Of a stretch of DNA of 64,000 nt, positions 63,874 through 64,000 are shown one piece after another. Numbering within the stretch: the stretch's first letter is position 1; every line of letters begins with the position of its first letter. This stretch comes from Limnohabitans sp. MMS-10A-178. GTDB taxonomy: Bacteria > Pseudomonadota > Gammaproteobacteria > Burkholderiales > Burkholderiaceae_C. The position numbers were made by a program, and so were the translations under genes. Location of the stretch: NCBI RefSeq assembly GCF_003063375.1, contig NZ_NERY01000001.1, positions 1,754,341-1,818,340 on the forward strand. Direction: 5' to 3'. The notes under the pieces are model-generated. The model was not told the origin of the DNA. It ran no database searches and saw nothing but the letters and a program-made list of their open reading frames with translations.

Positions 63874-64000
63874 GTGGTATCACAAGCATGTGGGCGGCGG
63901 CAATTGCCCCATCGTAGACACCTTCTGGCAAACTGAAACGGGTGGCCACATGATCACGCCACTGCCTGGCGTGACACCCATGGTGCCTGGTTCTTGCACA
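63874..64000 (+). pseudogene. acs: Displaced 3' fragment of acs at the right junction (continues past window)
   Basis: 127 bases identical to acs 55133-55259, starting at codon 398 and lacking the first 397 codons and a start. This is the original host 3' end, now cut off by the element. It serves as the right att repeat. Its true end lies outside the window. Confidence 0.85.

Overview
The window comes from a betaproteobacterium, most likely a Comamonadaceae-type member of the Burkholderiales. This is inferred from the tRNA-Leu/tig/clpP/clpX/lon block, hpnCDE, several Bug-type (tctC) solute receptors, TRAP transport genes and protein resemblance. No rRNA gene is present to confirm it. Most of the window is ordinary, densely packed chromosome. 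Two parts stand out: a giant adhesin with its own secretion system at the left end, and an AT-richer integrative element inside acs at the right end.

Layout. 1-13103 (minus strand) is a four-gene type I secretion operon: TolC-like outer-membrane protein, ABC exporter, HlyD-like adaptor, then the start of a giant Ig-repeat adhesin that runs off the window (more than 2,849 residues here). 13298-18146 holds hemH, a HAD phosphatase and the squalene genes hpnC-hpnD-hpnE. 18227-22498 is an RND efflux pair. 22593-28931 is the proteostasis block: tRNA-Leu, tig, clpP, clpX, lon, tRNA-Gly, tRNA-Cys. 29422-32551 is a secreted DUF1800/DUF1501 pair flanked by 59-bp imperfect direct repeats that end in a palindrome. 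33280-41086 holds solute receptors, a peroxiredoxin and OsmC-like gene, a CMD protein, a membrane-anchored Mrr-like protein and a beta-lactamase-fold hydrolase. 41193-45918 is a TRAP transporter operon ending in an amidase and a 54-residue membrane protein. 45965-53778 carries a YbaK deacylase, two MFS carriers, tRNA-Leu(UAA), a YgjP-type metalloprotein, murI, fumA and a UPF0114 protein.

The right end. acs (53940-55901) is intact, but the last 127 bases of the window (63874-64000) repeat bases 55133-55259 of acs exactly. Between the copies lie a tyrosine integrase, a VapE-type primase/helicase, an XRE repressor with a divergent PKD-repeat lipoprotein, two exported proteins, and a chain of three small unknown genes joined by ATGA overlaps. 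I read this as an 8.7-kb integrative element, possibly a phage satellite. It has entered the conserved active-site region of acs and brought its own 3' end of acs, so the gene stays intact. The displaced 3' end starts at 63874. I know of no described element using this site, but I could not search.

The first 8.5 kb show many plus-strand open frames. They are antisense shadows of the adhesin.
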